DNA from: Dyella mobilis
Lineage (GTDB): Bacteria; Pseudomonadota; Gammaproteobacteria; Xanthomonadales; Rhodanobacteraceae
NCBI RefSeq assembly: GCF_016904945.1
Contig: NZ_JADIKF010000039.1
Span: 806,001-870,000, forward strand
Length of the DNA stretch: 64,000 nt
Direction of reading: 5' to 3'
This document shows, piece after piece, positions 33,441 through 42,620 of the stretch; the stretch's first letter is position 1, and each line of letters opens with the position of its first letter. The notes beneath the pieces were generated by a model, which worked only from the letters and a program-made list of their open reading frames with translations, did not search any database and was not told the origin of the DNA. A program made the position numbers and the translations under genes.

Positions 33441-35228
33441 ATGGAAGCCTACAAGATTCAGCAACACAAATATGACGTGATCGTGGTCGGCGCCGGCGGC
33501 GCGGGCTTGCGCGCCACCTTCGGCCTGGCCGAGAAAGGCCTCAAGGCCGCGTGCATCACCAAGGTGTTTCCGACCCGTTCGCACACTGTGGCGGCACAGG
33601 GCGGTATCGCCGCCGCGCTCGGCAACATGGGCGAGGACGACTGGCGTTTCCATTTCTACGACACCATCAAGGGGTCGGACTGGCTGGGCGACCAGGACGC
33701 GATCGAATACATGTGCCGTGAGGCCATCCCTTCGATTCTCGAACTGGAACACTACGGCGTTCCGTTCTCGCGTACCGACGACGGCCGCATCTACCAGCGC
33801 CCGTTCGGCGGCATGACCACGCATTACGGCAAGGGCACCGCGCAGCGCACCTGCGCCGCGGCCGACCGTACCGGCCACGCCATCCTGCATACGCTTTATC
33901 AGCAGGCGCTGGCGCACGACGCCACGTTCTTCATCGAATACTTCGCCATCGACCTGATCTTCGACGACGATGGCGTATGCCGCGGCGTGCTGGCGCTTGA
34001 CCTGAACGAAGGTACCTTGCATCTGTTCCGCGGCCAGTCCGTGGTACTGGCAACCGGCGGCTACGGCCGCGCCTATTTCAGCGCGACCTCGGCCCATACC
34101 TGCACCGGCGACGGCGGCGGCATGGTGCTGCGCGCAGGCCTGGCGCTGCAGGACATGGAATTCGTGCAGTTCCATCCCACCGGCATCTATGGCGCCGGCT
34201 GCCTGATTACCGAAGGCGTGCGCGGCGAAGGCGGCTACCTCACCAATTCCAAGGGCGAGCGCTTCATGGAGCGCTATGCGCCGAGCGCGAAGGATCTGGC
34301 CTCGCGCGACGTGGTCAGCCGCGCGATGACCGTGGAAATCCGCGAAGGCCGCGGCGTGGGCGAACACAAGGACCACGTGCATCTGAACCTGATGCACCTG
34401 GGGCCGGAAGTGATTCACGAGCGCCTGCCCGGCATTGCCGAATCCGCGCGCATCTTTGCCGGCGTGGACGTCACCAAGGAGCCGATCCCGGTGCTGCCCA
34501 CCGTGCACTACAACATGGGCGGCATTCCCACCAACTATCACGGCGAAGTGGTGCAGAAGAAGGGCGACGACGTCGACTCGGTGGTGCCCGGCCTGTTCGC
34601 CATCGGCGAAGCCGCTTGCGTGTCGGTGCATGGCGCCAACCGCCTGGGCTCGAACTCGCTGCTCGACCTGGTGGTGTTCGGCCGCGCGGTATCGCATCGC
34701 TGCGCCGAACTCATCAAGCCGGGCCTGGCGCACAAGGATCTGCCGGCTAGCGCGCTGGACAAGGCGCTGTCGCGCTTCGACGCCTTGCGCAATGCCAACG
34801 GCGGCACGCCCACCGCGAAGATCCGCATGAACATGCAGCGCACCATGCAGGACGACGCTGCGGTGTTTCGTACCGGCGAAACGCTGAAGGCCGGTTCGAA
34901 GAAGATCTCCGAGGTCTACGACTCGTTCAAGGACGTCCGCGTCACCGATCGCTCGATGGTGTGGAATTCCGACCTCATCGAAACCCTGGAGCTGTCCAAC
35001 CTGCTGGGTCAGGCCGTGGCGACCATGCATTCGGCCGAGCAGCGCGAGGAAAGTCGCGGTGCGCACGCCCGCGAGGATTTCCCGGAGCGCGACGATCACA
35101 CCTGGATGAAGCACACCCTGGTGAAGGTCGACGAAAACGGCAAGACCAGCTTCGACTTCCGCCCGGTGCACATGTACACCTTGACCCCCGAGGTCGAAGT
35201 GGTGCCGCCGAAGAAGCGCGTCTATTAA
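33441..35228 (+). CDS. sdhA: Succinate dehydrogenase flavoprotein SdhA
   Basis: This 595-residue flavoprotein oxidises succinate to fumarate. FAD-binding GAGGAGLRA is at 18-26; His48 ([12 protein letters not shown]) is the covalent FAD site. Catalytic region: [20 protein letters not shown] and [19 protein letters not shown]. Full length, no interruptions. Needs SdhE and an SdhAF4-like factor, both encoded in this cluster, for flavinylation and assembly. Confidence 0.97.
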   Translation: MEAYKIQQHKYDVIVVGAGGAGLRATFGLAEKGLKAACITKVFPTRSHTVAAQGGIAAALGNMGEDDWRFHFYDTIKGSDWLGDQDAIEYMCREAIPSILELEHYGVPFSRTDDGRIYQRPFGGMTTHYGKGTAQRTCAAADRTGHAILHTLYQQALAHDATFFIEYFAIDLIFDDDGVCRGVLALDLNEGTLHLFRGQSVVLATGGYGRAYFSATSAHTCTGDGGGMVLRAGLALQDMEFVQFHPTGIYGAGCLITEGVRGEGGYLTNSKGERFMERYAPSAKDLASRDVVSRAMTVEIREGRGVGEHKDHVHLNLMHLGPEVIHERLPGIAESARIFAGVDVTKEPIPVLPTVHYNMGGIPTNYHGEVVQKKGDDVDSVVPGLFAIGEAACVSVHGANRLGSNSLLDLVVFGRAVSHRCAELIKPGLAHKDLPASALDKALSRFDALRNANGGTPTAKIRMNMQRTMQDDAAVFRTGETLKAGSKKISEVYDSFKDVRVTDRSMVWNSDLIETLELSNLLGQAVATMHSAEQREESRGAHAREDFPERDDHTWMKHTLVKVDENGKTSFDFRPVHMYTLTPEVEVVPPKKRVY

Positions 35229-35252
35229 GCATTACCGACTGGAGAGCCAATC

Positions 35253-36035
35253 GTGGCCGAGTTCACGCTACCGAAGAATTCCAAGATCCAGCCGGGCAAG
35301 CACTACCCGGCGAAAGATGCGAAGAAACCACGTACGTTCCGCATCTATCGCTGGTCGCCGGATGATGGCCAGAACCCTCGCGTCGACACGTATGAGGTCG
35401 ATCTGGCCTCGTGCGGCCCGATGGTTCTGGATGCTCTGCTGAAGATCAAGAACGAGATCGATCCCACGCTCACGCTGCGCCGTTCCTGCCGCGAAGGCAT
35501 TTGCGGTTCGTGCGCGATGAACATCGACGGCACCAATACGCTGGCCTGCACCAAGGCCATCAGCGAGTGCCCGTCAGGCGACGTAAAGATCTACCCGCTG
35601 CCGCACATGCCGGTGGTGAAGGACCTGGTGCCGGATCTGACGCATTTCTACGCTCAGTTCGCGTCGATCAGGCCCTGGCTGCGCACGCAGAGTGCAACGC
35701 CGGACCGTGAGCGCCTGCAATCGCCGGAAGACCGCAAGAAGCTCGACGGCCTGTACGAGTGCATCCTGTGCGCGTGCTGCTCGACGAGCTGCCCGAGCTA
35801 CTGGTGGAACGGCGACCGTTACCTGGGCCCGGCGATCCTGTTGCAGGCGTATCGCTGGATCGTCGATTCGCGCGACGAGGACACCGGTGCTCGCCTGGAC
35901 GACCTGGAAGATCCGTTCAAGCTGTATCGCTGCCACACCATCATGAATTGCGCCCGCACCTGCCCGAAGGGTTTGAACCCGGCGAAGGCGATTGCGGAGA
36001 TCAAGAAATTGATCGTGGAGCGGCGCGCGGCCTAA
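35253..36035 (+). CDS. sdhB: Succinate dehydrogenase iron-sulfur subunit SdhB
   Basis: This 260-residue protein starts at GTG. It carries the [2Fe-2S] ferredoxin motif CREGICGSC...C ([16 protein letters not shown]) and the two ferredoxin-like cluster motifs [12 protein letters not shown] and [12 protein letters not shown] for [4Fe-4S] and [3Fe-4S]. It relays electrons from SdhA to the quinone site. Last of the four sdh structural genes; repeat-like hairpins follow it. Confidence 0.97.
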   Translation: MAEFTLPKNSKIQPGKHYPAKDAKKPRTFRIYRWSPDDGQNPRVDTYEVDLASCGPMVLDALLKIKNEIDPTLTLRRSCREGICGSCAMNIDGTNTLACTKAISECPSGDVKIYPLPHMPVVKDLVPDLTHFYAQFASIRPWLRTQSATPDRERLQSPEDRKKLDGLYECILCACCSTSCPSYWWNGDRYLGPAILLQAYRWIVDSRDEDTGARLDDLEDPFKLYRCHTIMNCARTCPKGLNPAKAIAEIKKLIVERRAA

Positions 36036-36049
36036 AGCTGCGTATGCCT

Positions 36050-36174
36050 CTTTCCCTTTGGAAAGGGGCGGGGTGAGGGGCCATCTCGTGCCGCGGGTGA
36101 GTCGAAGCTTGCTTCGATCCACGTCCGGCGCAGGCCCCGATCCCTCACCTCAATCTTCTCCCGGTGAGGGAGAA
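36050..36174. repeat. Cluster of three hairpins after sdhB
   Basis: Three stems: CTTTCC/GGAAAG (36050-36065), TCGAAGC/GCTTCGA around TT (36102-36117), and TTCTCCC/GGGAGAA (36156-36174). The outer parts share complementary text (GGGGTGAGGGGCC versus GGCCCCGATCCCTCACC), so the whole block can fold into one long branched structure. It resembles the REP-like elements of xanthomonads. Confidence 0.6.
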
Positions 36175-36208
36175 TGGGCGAAGGAGGCGCTTCGCGCGTC
36201 ATTGCTTT

Positions 36209-36457
36209 ATGGATACTGCCCGCATCAAACGCCTGCAATGGCGCACCCGCCGCGGTACCCGCGAACTGGATGCCCTGTTCGGCGGCTGGCTGGAAACCTC
36301 GTTTCCGACGGCCGACGAAGCCCAGCGCCAGGCTTTCGACGAATTGCTCGACGTACAGGACCCGGACCTTTGGGACTGGGTCATGGGCCATGCCCGTGCG
36401 CCGCGCGCGGACTGGCAGGCCATCATCGATGACATCCGCGCCCGCCATCGGCTTTGA
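36209..36457 (+). CDS. sdhE: FAD assembly factor SdhE
   Basis: Start ATG 36209 (MDTARIKRLQWRTRRGTRELD) gives 82 residues. The RGxRELD motif that binds SdhA is intact (RRGTRELDALFGGWLE). It should promote covalent FAD attachment to SdhA. The purine-rich AAGGAGG 21 bases upstream is too far to be a normal ribosome site. The end overlaps ygfX by 29 bases, as in many proteobacteria. Confidence 0.92.
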   Translation: MDTARIKRLQWRTRRGTRELDALFGGWLETSFPTADEAQRQAFDELLDVQDPDLWDWVMGHARAPRADWQAIIDDIRARHRL

Positions 36458-36854
36458 ATACCGGCCTTCGCGCTGGGTTGCCGGCCTTTTGGTGGTCGTG
36501 ACGCTGCTGACGCTACTGGCCGCCATCTCGTGTGGAGCGCCGTGGATGGTGCGGTCGGGTTTGGCGGTGCTCGCGGTCGTTTGCGGCGGCCGCGCCCTGC
36601 GCCGCTTGCGCCTGCCGATCTCGGCGGCGGGCTGGAACCGGGGCGGATGGACGCTGCGTGGTCTGGACGGCTCGGACGATCCGGCCGCCCTGATTTCCTC
36701 CAAGGTCATGCATGGCGTGGTGCTGCTGCACCTGGCCAGTCCGCGGCATGGCAAGCTGACCCTCTGGCTGATGCCGGACAACTCCGATCCGGATATCCGC
36801 CGACGTTTGCGCATGCGTCTGGCCGTTCTGGGGCAGGGCGAGGCCGCGCAGTAG
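36429..36854 (+). CDS. ygfX: YgfX-like membrane protein
   Basis: This 141-residue protein starts inside the end of sdhE. It opens with EYRPSRWVAGLLVVVTLLTL, two adjacent helices (about 15-55) and a short cytoplasmic domain (LTLWLMPDNSDPDIRRRLRM), the layout of YgfX. The E. coli homologue has been described as CptA, linked to cytoskeletal proteins, with SdhE/YgfY once proposed as its antitoxin; that view is disputed. Genomic coupling to sdhE is typical. Confidence 0.82.
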   Translation: MTSAPAIGFEYRPSRWVAGLLVVVTLLTLLAAISCGAPWMVRSGLAVLAVVCGGRALRRLRLPISAAGWNRGGWTLRGLDGSDDPAALISSKVMHGVVLLHLASPRHGKLTLWLMPDNSDPDIRRRLRMRLAVLGQGEAAQ

Positions 36855-36995
36855 GCCCCGCAGTCCCGGAAGGTTGCTGCCATGCGCGGCTTCGGGCACT
36901 CTGCGCGCGCGGCATGGTCCTAAGGATTCCCGGGATGATCGACGATCACCAGGCAACCGGAAGGCCTGCCATCCGACCTCACAAGCGACCCTTAC

Positions 36996-38243
36996 ATGTT
37001 CCGACCGCTCGAGCTCTACATCGGCCTGCGCTACACCCGTGCGAAACGGCGCAACCAGTTCATTTCCTTCATCTCCACGGTATCCATCGTCTGCATCACG
37101 GTCAGCGTGATGGCATTGATTACCGTGATGTCGGTGATGAACGGGTTCGACGACCAGTTGCGCTCGCGCATTCTGGGCGCCTTCTCCGACGCCACGGTCG
37201 CCGGCCTGCCGGGCGAAACCGTGCAGAACTGGCAGTACGCCATGAAGGTGGCGGAAGCCAATCCGCACGTGAAAGGCGCGGCTCCCTATGTGGAGATTCA
37301 ATCCTTCATGCAGGCGCAGCGCTCCGGTGGCGCGATCGTGCGCGGTATTGATCCTGCGCAGGAGCCGAAGGTTTCCGATCTCAACACGCACTTGATTTCC
37401 GGTTCTTTCGATTCGCTGACGCCGCGCAGCTGGAACATCATTCTTGGCAAGGATCTGGCGTTGCAGCTCGGCGTCAATGTCGGCGACCGCGTCACCCTGG
37501 TGGTGCCGGTGTTGCGCGCAACACCGATGCTGGGCTCCTTGCCGGTGCTGCGCAGTTTCAAAGTAAGCGGCATCTTCGAGATGGGCATGGAGGAATACGA
37601 TTCCGGGTTGGGCCTGATCAGCATGAGCGACGCCGAAGCACTTGCGGGCGTGCACGACCCCACCGGCATCCGCCTGAAACTGGACAACAAGGACAACGCC
37701 GATGCGGTCGCCCGCGAGCTGGCGAACACGCTCGGGCAGGTCTACTCGGTGACCACCTGGATGGATAGCCACAGCAATTTCTTCTCCGCCATTTCGATGG
37801 AGAAGAAGGTGATGTTCATCATCCTCTCGCTGATCATCCTGGTAGCCGTGATCAACCTGATTTCCATGTTGATGATGCTGGTGACCGACAAACAGGCCGA
37901 TATCGCCATCCTGCGAACGCTGGGTTCCACGCCGCGCAGCATCATGGGCATGTTCATGGTGCAGGGCGTGCTGGTCGGCGTGGTCGGCATCGGTTTCGGG
38001 GTGATCTTCGGCTCGCTGCTGTCCTGGCAGTTGCCGGTCATCGTGAAGTGGATCGAGCACGTCACCGGCATCGTGTTCCTTTCGCCCGACATCTATTACA
38101 TCAGCGAAGTGCCCAGCAAGCTCGACTGGCACGACGTGACCTGGGTGGCGGTGATCACCTTTGCTTTCTCCTTGCTCGCCACGCTGTATCCCGCCTGGCG
38201 TGCATCGCGGACCCAGCCGGCGCAGGCGCTGCGCTATGAATAA
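36996..38243 (+). CDS. lolC: Lipoprotein-releasing permease LolC/LolE
   Basis: This 415-residue permease has helix 1 at about 22-50 (FISFISTVSIVCITVSVMAL), a periplasmic domain of about 220 residues, and three C-terminal helices. EIGVR-like coupling text is QADIAILRTLGSTPRSIMGM. It releases lipoproteins from the inner membrane to LolA. Only one permease gene is next to lolD here, so it may act as a homodimer (LolF-like) or have a partner elsewhere. The stop overlaps lolD by eight bases. Confidence 0.9.
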   Translation: MFRPLELYIGLRYTRAKRRNQFISFISTVSIVCITVSVMALITVMSVMNGFDDQLRSRILGAFSDATVAGLPGETVQNWQYAMKVAEANPHVKGAAPYVEIQSFMQAQRSGGAIVRGIDPAQEPKVSDLNTHLISGSFDSLTPRSWNIILGKDLALQLGVNVGDRVTLVVPVLRATPMLGSLPVLRSFKVSGIFEMGMEEYDSGLGLISMSDAEALAGVHDPTGIRLKLDNKDNADAVARELANTLGQVYSVTTWMDSHSNFFSAISMEKKVMFIILSLIILVAVINLISMLMMLVTDKQADIAILRTLGSTPRSIMGMFMVQGVLVGVVGIGFGVIFGSLLSWQLPVIVKWIEHVTGIVFLSPDIYYISEVPSKLDWHDVTWVAVITFAFSLLATLYPAWRASRTQPAQALRYE

Positions 38244-38949
38244 ACCTATGACGAACGCCTCTACCGACATCGTGCTGCGCGCCAGCCACATCGCCAAGAC
38301 CTATGAAGAAGGCGATCTGAGCACCACGGTGCTTACCGACGTGAACTTCACGCTCAAGCGCGGCGAAACGCTGTCCATCGTCGGCGCATCGGGTTCGGGC
38401 AAGAGCACGCTACTGCACATCATCGGCGGTCTGGATACGCTCACCCGCGGCGAAGTGGAGGTGGACGGGCAACTGCTTTCCAAGCTCTCCGATGCCGAGC
38501 GCGGGCGGGTGCGCAATCGCTCGATGGGTTTCATCTACCAGTTCCATCACCTGCTGCCGGAATTCACCGCGCTGGAAAATGTCTGCATGCCGTTGCTGAT
38601 CCGCGGCGTCGGCATTGCCGAGGCGCAGAAGCAGGCCAAGGTGCTGCTTGGGCGCGTAGGTCTCGGGCAACGCCTGGAGCACAAGCCGTCGGAGCTTTCT
38701 GGTGGCGAGCGGCAGCGTTGTGCGGTGGCGCGCGCGTTGGTGACCCGTCCGGCCTGCGTGCTCGGCGACGAACCCACCGGCAACCTGGACGAAGACAATG
38801 CCGCCCACGTTTACGCCTTGATGCTGGAGCTCAATCGCGAGATCGGCACCAGCTTCATCCTGGTTACCCACGACACTCGCCTGGCCGCGCGCATGGACCG
38901 CACCCTGGTGCTGCACAACGGCGAGTTGATGGAGAAAGGCGGCAACTGA
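38236..38949 (+). CDS. lolD: Lipoprotein-releasing ATPase LolD
   Basis: This 237-residue ABC ATPase has Walker A GASGSGKST, signature ELSGGERQR and Walker B CVLGDEPTGNLD. The LolD-specific YQFHHLLPEFTALENV block is present. ATG 38236 is chosen because it lies within the end of lolC; the frame upstream is a shadow. Confidence 0.95.
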   Translation: MNKPMTNASTDIVLRASHIAKTYEEGDLSTTVLTDVNFTLKRGETLSIVGASGSGKSTLLHIIGGLDTLTRGEVEVDGQLLSKLSDAERGRVRNRSMGFIYQFHHLLPEFTALENVCMPLLIRGVGIAEAQKQAKVLLGRVGLGQRLEHKPSELSGGERQRCAVARALVTRPACVLGDEPTGNLDEDNAAHVYALMLELNREIGTSFILVTHDTRLAARMDRTLVLHNGELMEKGGN

Positions 38950-39038
38950 GTTTGCCGGGGCTTCATCCCCGCAAGAAGGTGGGGTGAGGCCCTACACGGG
39001 AAAGGCAAGGCCTGCATTACCTTCGTTCGGATCGAACG

Positions 39039-41372
39039 ATGGAATGGCGGCACGTGCGGCACGCAGAAATCAGGCCCGGAGCAATTGCAGCAGCGCTCGC
39101 GCTGCTGAGCGGTGTGCTCGCAGCACAATGGTTGCCGGCATTGCCGCCGCGCTGGCTGTTGATCGCGTCATCGGCGCTTGCGCTGATCTTGGCGTGGCGC
39201 ACTCCCCGTTGGCGCTGGCTGCTTATCGTAGTGCTGGGTTTTGCGTGGGCCTGCTGGCGTGGCGGAGCCGCCATGGATGCGCGTTTGCCCAGCGCTTGGG
39301 AAGGCCAGGATTTTGCCGTGAGCGGCACGGTTGAAGGTCTGCCATTGAGCCGCGCCGATGCAACCAGTTTCCTGCTCCGAATCGACCGGGCCGCACGCAA
39401 CGGGCATACCGTTCCCTGGCACGGCCTTGCCCGCATGAGCTGGTATGGGAAGCCGCCCGCCGAACTCGCGCCCTGTTCGAGTTGGCATCTGCTCGTTCGG
39501 TTGCGTCGTCCGCGCGGCATGATCAATCCCGGCGGCGCCGATGGCGAGCGCAGTGCGCTCGCGCGTGGCATCGCCGCGGTGGGCTATGTGCGCGATGACT
39601 CGTCCAACCATTTGCAGGCGCATGCTCATGGATGTCTGGATGGCGTGCGTGCCTCGCTGGCCGGCGACATCCAGGCGCGCGTCGGGGATGTCCACGACGC
39701 GGCCTTGCTGCGTGCTTTTACCGTTGGCGATACGCGAGGCCTCGAAGAGCGTGATTGGGACATCGCGCGCGCCAATGGCGTGTCTCACCTGATCGCCATT
39801 TCAGGGTTCCACGTGGGTGTTGCCGCGATATTCGGGGTATGGCTGTGCCGGCTTGCGTATGGGTTTTGTCCATCGCTGGGTTTGCTTTGGCCGCGTCCGC
39901 AGACGCAGGCGATGGGCGCGTTACTGGTCGCCCTGGTGTACGCAGCGTTGGCGGGCTTCGGCATGCCGACGGTACGCACCGTGTTGATGATTGCAGCCGT
40001 CGCGCTGGCGCGGTGCAGCCGGCGCGGCGCGGGGCCGACCCGTGCCTTGGCGCTCGCGCTGATCGCGATCGTGCTGGTCGATCCGCTGGCGGTATTGGAG
40101 GCGGGGTTCTGGCTGTCCTTCGTCGGAGTGGGTTTTCTGATCTTGTGCCTGCAAAGCAGCGGGCACGGCGTGCTGGCCTTTCTGCGTGAACTCACCTTGG
40201 GCCAGTTGGTCATGACGGTTGCGCTGTTGCCGTTGACCTTGTGGTTTTTCGGCGAGGCTTCCCTGGTCGGTGCGTTGTCCAATCTCGTTGCGGTACCGTT
40301 CGTGAGTTTCGTGATCGTGCCGTGTGCGCTGGTCGGCCTTTTGCTGTTGTTGATGTGTCCGCCGTTGGCGACCCCGGCGTTGTGGCTGGCGGCCCGGCTG
40401 GCGCGCGCGCAATGGTGGCTGCTGGAACAGACGGCCAATTGGCCGGGAGCACACTGGTTCCTGCCGGCCGTGCACCTTGGCGCACTGGTGCTCGCCATGC
40501 TCGGCGCCGCGTGGCTGTTCATGCCGCGCGGCGTGCCGATGAGAGCGCTGGGCGCCGTGTTGTTCCTGCCGTTGCTGTGGCCCGCACGACAGGTACCGGA
40601 CCAGGGCGCTTTCCAGGCATGGGTGCTGGATGTGGGGCAGGGTCTGTCGATCATTTTGCGGACCCGCCATCACACCATGGTTTACGACACTGGTGCGCGT
40701 TATCCCTCGGGTTTCGATCTGGGCGATGCCGTGGTGATTCCATCGCTGCATGCCCTCGGTATCGATCGGCTGGATGCGCTGATGGTGAGTCACGCCGACA
40801 ACGATCACGCCGGCGGCGCGGCCGCGGTGGCGCAGGCGTTCCCGATGGCACGTCGTTACGGAGGCGAACCGGACCGCATGCCGTTGCCGATGGAGGCCTG
40901 TGTCGCCGGCCAGCATTGGGAATGGGACGGCGTACGGCTGAGTGTGCTCAGTCCTGCAGCGGCAGGTGCGGCGTCGACGGCCAACGATCGTTCCTGCGTA
41001 TTGCTGGTCGAAGGCGCGGGTGGTCGCCTGTTGCTGACGGGGGACATCGCATCGGACACCGAGCCGCGCGTGGCGGCGGCGCTGGGATCGGGAGCGCCTC
41101 CCGTGCTCCAGGTGCCGCATCACGGCAGCAGGACATCGTCTAGCCCTGTTTTCATCGCGGCAATCAAACCGCAACTGGCGATCGTTTCGGCCGGTTGGCG
41201 CAACCGCTTTGGCCATCCGCGAGCCGAAGTCCTGCAGCGTTACGCCCAAGCCGGTGTGCCGGTGCTGAATACCGCACTGGATGGTGCCATTCAGGTTGAT
41301 TTTCCTGCTGGCGAGCCGTCGTTCGTGGCCGCCCGCTGGCGATTGCTGGAGCACCGTTACTGGCGGGAATGA
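39039..41372 (+). CDS. comEC: DNA internalisation protein ComEC/Rec2
   Basis: This 777-residue polytopic protein has an N-terminal DUF4131-like region, the Competence domain (about 215-480, FTVGDTRGLEERDWDIARAN then HLIAISGFHVGVAA), and a C-terminal metallo-beta-lactamase domain (from about 520, WVLDVGQGLSII; metal ligands in MVSHADNDHAGG and VPHHGSRTSSSP). It forms the channel for single-stranded DNA during natural transformation. It stands alone, 89 bases after lolD. Confidence 0.93.
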   Translation: MEWRHVRHAEIRPGAIAAALALLSGVLAAQWLPALPPRWLLIASSALALILAWRTPRWRWLLIVVLGFAWACWRGGAAMDARLPSAWEGQDFAVSGTVEGLPLSRADATSFLLRIDRAARNGHTVPWHGLARMSWYGKPPAELAPCSSWHLLVRLRRPRGMINPGGADGERSALARGIAAVGYVRDDSSNHLQAHAHGCLDGVRASLAGDIQARVGDVHDAALLRAFTVGDTRGLEERDWDIARANGVSHLIAISGFHVGVAAIFGVWLCRLAYGFCPSLGLLWPRPQTQAMGALLVALVYAALAGFGMPTVRTVLMIAAVALARCSRRGAGPTRALALALIAIVLVDPLAVLEAGFWLSFVGVGFLILCLQSSGHGVLAFLRELTLGQLVMTVALLPLTLWFFGEASLVGALSNLVAVPFVSFVIVPCALVGLLLLLMCPPLATPALWLAARLARAQWWLLEQTANWPGAHWFLPAVHLGALVLAMLGAAWLFMPRGVPMRALGAVLFLPLLWPARQVPDQGAFQAWVLDVGQGLSIILRTRHHTMVYDTGARYPSGFDLGDAVVIPSLHALGIDRLDALMVSHADNDHAGGAAAVAQAFPMARRYGGEPDRMPLPMEACVAGQHWEWDGVRLSVLSPAAAGAASTANDRSCVLLVEGAGGRLLLTGDIASDTEPRVAAALGSGAPPVLQVPHHGSRTSSSPVFIAAIKPQLAIVSAGWRNRFGHPRAEVLQRYAQAGVPVLNTALDGAIQVDFPAGEPSFVAARWRLLEHRYWRE

Positions 41373-41516
41373 GCGGAGCGCCACGCTGCCCCTTGCCACG
41401 CAACGAGCTCGGATCCGTTCGGACGTCTTGCCGGATGCGTGGAACAGGTCAGAGCATCCCCGGGCGACGCTGCTATCATGGCCGCTTCACGCAGACGGCA
41501 GGGCCGGGAGTTTGTT

Positions 41517-42185
41517 GTGGGTGATTTGGGTCAGATTCTGATGGCTGGCGGTTGGGCGATGGCGCCCATCCTGATCTGCTCGGCGATAGCGCTGGCGATT
41601 GTGCTGGAGCGATGCTGGACCTTGCGTCGCAGTTCGGTGCTGCCGCCCGGACTCTCGCAGGAAGTGCGCGAATGGGCACGCTCCGATCAGCTCGATCCGG
41701 AGCATCTGGAAAAACTTTCCACCGGCTCGCCGCTGGGCGAATTGCTGGCCGCCGCACTGGCCGTGCGCAATCGTCCGCGCGAGCTGATCAAGGAACGTAT
41801 CGAAGATACCGGGCGCCACGTGGTGCATCGCATGGAGCGCTACTTGAATACGCTCGGCACAATCGCCTTGATCGGCCCGCTGCTCGGCCTGTTCGGCACG
41901 GTGATCGGCCTGATCCGCATGTTCATGCAGGTGATGGTTGGCGGCATGGCCGACCCGACCAAGATGGCCGGCGGCATCGGCGAAGCGCTGATCTGCACGG
42001 CGGCCGGCCTTACCGTGGCGATTCCGGCATATGTGCTGCATCGCTATTTCCGTTCCAAGGTGGCGGGCTACTGCGTGGACATGGAAAAGCAGGCGACCCT
42101 GCTGCTGGACGACCTTACCTTTTCGGCACCGGCGTCCGCTCCGCGTCCGCGCCGCGCTCCTGCCGCGCCCGGCGCTTCGGTCTGA
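41517..42185 (+). CDS. exbB: ExbB/TolQ-family proton channel subunit
   Basis: Start GTG 41517 has GGGAG six bases upstream and gives 222 residues; earlier in-frame ATGs have no ribosome site. Three helices are visible: about 10-30, 105-135 (LGTIALIGPLLGLFGTVIGL) and 155-178 (EALICTAAGLTVAIPAYVLH), as in MotA/TolQ/ExbB. It uses proton motive force to energise an outer membrane process with ExbD. No TonB gene is near. Confidence 0.88.
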   Translation: MGDLGQILMAGGWAMAPILICSAIALAIVLERCWTLRRSSVLPPGLSQEVREWARSDQLDPEHLEKLSTGSPLGELLAAALAVRNRPRELIKERIEDTGRHVVHRMERYLNTLGTIALIGPLLGLFGTVIGLIRMFMQVMVGGMADPTKMAGGIGEALICTAAGLTVAIPAYVLHRYFRSKVAGYCVDMEKQATLLLDDLTFSAPASAPRPRRAPAAPGASV

Positions 42186-42188
42186 CCC

Positions 42189-42620
42189 ATGCGTATCGGT
42201 AACGACCGCCGCGGCGACGATTTCGAGATCAACGTTGTCTCGTTGATCGACGTGCTGTTGACCTTGTTGATGTTTTTCGTGCTCACCACGACTTTCGTGC
42301 AGCATTCGCGCCTGAAAGTGAACCTGCCGCAGGCCAGCGCCGAAGACCGCGACATGCAGCCGCCGGCGATCACCGTGATGGTGGATCGCGAAGGCCATTT
42401 CTACGTGGGCAGCGACGAAGTGCTGGGGCAGGGCGTTGAGCCGCTCAAGCAGGCGATTGCCCGCGTGGCCGGCGACGATCGCAACCAGACCGTGACCATT
42501 CGCGCAGATGCCATGACGGCGCACCAGAACGTGGTCACGGCCATGGATGCGCTGGGTCAGCTTGGCTTCACCCATCTTTCCATCGCTACCACGCCGACGC
42601 AGTCGGAAGCGGGCCAATGA
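42189..42620 (+). CDS. exbD: ExbD/TolR-family protein
   Basis: This 143-residue protein has a short cytoplasmic N-terminus, one helix (about 16-37, VVSLIDVLLTLLMFFVLTTT, with the conserved Asp20) and a periplasmic domain (VNLPQASAEDRDMQ). It partners the upstream ExbB, three bases away, and its stop overlaps msbA by four. Confidence 0.9.
   Translation: MRIGNDRRGDDFEINVVSLIDVLLTLLMFFVLTTTFVQHSRLKVNLPQASAEDRDMQPPAITVMVDREGHFYVGSDEVLGQGVEPLKQAIARVAGDDRNQTVTIRADAMTAHQNVVTAMDALGQLGFTHLSIATTPTQSEAGQ

Noticed and set aside
33321..35171. A 616-codon open frame opposite sdhA.
   Set aside because: Shadow of sdhA codon bias; the sense product is unmistakable and the antisense protein matches nothing.
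36513..38297. A 594-codon open frame opposite ygfX and lolC, rich in His, Gln and Asp.
   Set aside because: Composition typical of a reverse-complement shadow; no start signal, and it spans two well-supported genes.
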